A stretch of DNA of 33,099 bases, from assembly GCA_043777595.1 (NCBI GenBank), contig JAYWHT010000092.1, positions 1-33,099 of the forward strand, read 5' to 3'. The position numbers and the translations under genes are program-made. Positions 32,160-33,099 of the stretch are shown here, in pieces (position 1 is the stretch's first letter; every line of letters begins with the position of its first letter). The notes beneath the pieces are model-generated. The model saw nothing but the letters and a program-made list of their open reading frames with translations, was not told the DNA's origin and did no database searches. The stretch is from JAYVJH01 sp043777595. GTDB lineage: Bacteria; Bacteroidota; Bacteroidia; Cytophagales; Spirosomataceae.

Positions 32160-33099
32160 GAACCAGATAGTAAAAGACCCAGTACTCAAAGATAGGCTAA
32201 AAGATATAAACCTGTCTGATTTTTTAACATATTCTTATTGTATCATTGATGATATTTTTCAAGAATTCAAGTGCTATGCCCTTAGAAAAGGCCCTGCTTG
32301 TAGTTTTTCAGATAGCGAAATTATATGTTTAAATCTTGTTGGCCAAATGGTGTGCGATTCAGAGTTATCATGGCATGGCTTTGTAGCTAAGAATCACATA
32401 GATTTATTTCCAAAATTATTAGAACGTAGTCGTTATCACCGTAGATGTAAAGATTTACAGGCCATAACTGAACTTATACGGTATAAATTTATTTTTTTAA
32501 TGGACTATCATTTACAAAAATGGCACATTATGGACAGCATCGCTGCGGCGAACCGACCAGTTCCAGTTTGCATATATGTTAGAGCATCTCGAAATTTACG
32601 ATTTGCTACCGAATTTGGCGTAAACAATGCCGATTTATACGGCCATTGCGCTTCTAAAAAGGAAGACATTTATGGCTTTAAATTACATTTAATAACTACA
32701 ACCACTGGCGTTCCTGTTCATTATGTTTTGGCCCCCGCAGCTCATCATGACGTAGCTGTTGCACCAGAATTAATTGAAACCTACAATAAAAACATTCTTA
32801 TTTTAGGTGATAAAGGCTATGTTGGATTAGAAAAACGATTACATAAACCACAAGATTACCAGTTAATAATACAGGCCAGAGATAACATGTCAGCACAAAA
32901 TACGGCTATTGAAAAACGTTTTTTGGGGGTCTTTCGTAAAACTATAGAATCGACTAATGCGCTTTTAGCAGGCCAGTTTAATATTCAGTTTACTCGGGCA
33001 AAAAGTGCTTGGGGCCTTTCTAATAGAGTTATTGCTAAAATAACAGCTTTAACATTCGCAATATTTTTAAATTTTATTGCCGAAATGCCCATTTTACAG
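32158..33099 (+). CDS. IS982-family transposase, runs off the window
   Basis: The frame from ATG 32158 stays open for 314 codons to the window end. DDE-type motifs of IS982 are seen: WHIMDSI (first Asp, residue 126), KKEDIYGFKLHLITTTTGVP, YVLAPAAHHDV, LGDKGYVG (second Asp) and IEKRFLGVFRKTIESTNALL (Glu). The C-terminal NRVIAKITALTFAIFLNF is typical of the family's end, so little is probably missing. Compared with the usual DS-x-P-V-P-V-C, this copy reads DSIAAANRPVPVC, five residues too many next to the first catalytic Asp. Whether it is active is doubtful for that reason. Confidence 0.85.
   Translation, partial: MNQIVKDPVLKDRLKDINLSDFLTYSYCIIDDIFQEFKCYALRKGPACSFSDSEIICLNLVGQMVCDSELSWHGFVAKNHIDLFPKLLERSRYHRRCKDLQAITELIRYKFIFLMDYHLQKWHIMDSIAAANRPVPVCIYVRASRNLRFATEFGVNNADLYGHCASKKEDIYGFKLHLITTTTGVPVHYVLAPAAHHDVAVAPELIETYNKNILILGDKGYVGLEKRLHKPQDYQLIIQARDNMSAQNTAIEKRFLGVFRKTIESTNALLAGQFNIQFTRAKSAWGLSNRVIAKITALTFAIFLNFIAEMPILQ

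Larger units (their letters stand above)
32118..33099 (+). mobile_element. IS982-family insertion sequence, left part
   Basis: The right end lies outside the window and the left end is only estimated from the inverted repeat at 32118. The element sits downstream of ribF, and no target duplication can be tested because the other flank is missing. Confidence 0.55.

Overview
The window looks like chromosomal DNA of a Bacteroidota bacterium, most likely from the Cytophagia. The evidence is type IX secretion C-terminal signals, Bacteroidota-restricted families (DUF4783, DUF4835, DUF3098, the Rpb6-like omega subunit, OstA-like LptA proteins), TAnnTTTG promoter elements, general lack of Shine-Dalgarno sequences and moderate-to-low GC. 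The exact genus cannot be read from the sequence.

Layout. Positions 1-4605 are mostly housekeeping and metabolism: the edge of an unidentified gene, a DUF4783 protein, a secreted LolA-like protein, argC, an alpha-ketoglutaric-semialdehyde-type aldehyde dehydrogenase and a hotdog thioesterase. Positions 4629-13550 form an accessory and decaying block. It holds a broken low-molecular-weight protein tyrosine phosphatase gene, a complete type I Wadjet locus (jetA-jetB-jetC-jetD), a GxxExxY gene enclosed by direct repeats and an 87-bp tandem array, the remains of an RNA ligase gene, and an intact T4-type polynucleotide kinase-phosphatase. Positions 13636-26303 return to conserved genes on the minus strand: TPR lipoprotein-thrS-infC, rho, bamD-rpoZ-DUF4835, two T9SS-sorted surface proteins and an OstA/LptA-like protein. 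Positions 26481-31990 are the plus-strand run ftsX-DUF3098-uppP-truB-ribF, interrupted between uppP and truB by a two-gene restriction-modification system (NotI-family endonuclease plus D12-class adenine methylase). The right edge is an IS982-family element that runs out of the window.

Main observations. The Wadjet locus keeps all four genes, their order and their overlapping junctions, but jetB, jetC and jetD each carry exactly one in-frame TAA, with no frameshift seen; removing each stop restores a continuous family-typical protein. The simplest reading is a recently silenced plasmid-defence system. The neighbouring phosphatase and RNA ligase remnants show that this island is decaying while the genes around it are intact. 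The restriction-modification pair is informative: an adenine methylase cannot protect GCGGCCGC, and one such site exists in this window at 3181-3188, so the endonuclease probably recognises a different, adenine-containing site. The DUF3098 gene has a strong Shine-Dalgarno sequence locked in a hairpin with its anti-Shine-Dalgarno complement, which is unusual for this phylum.
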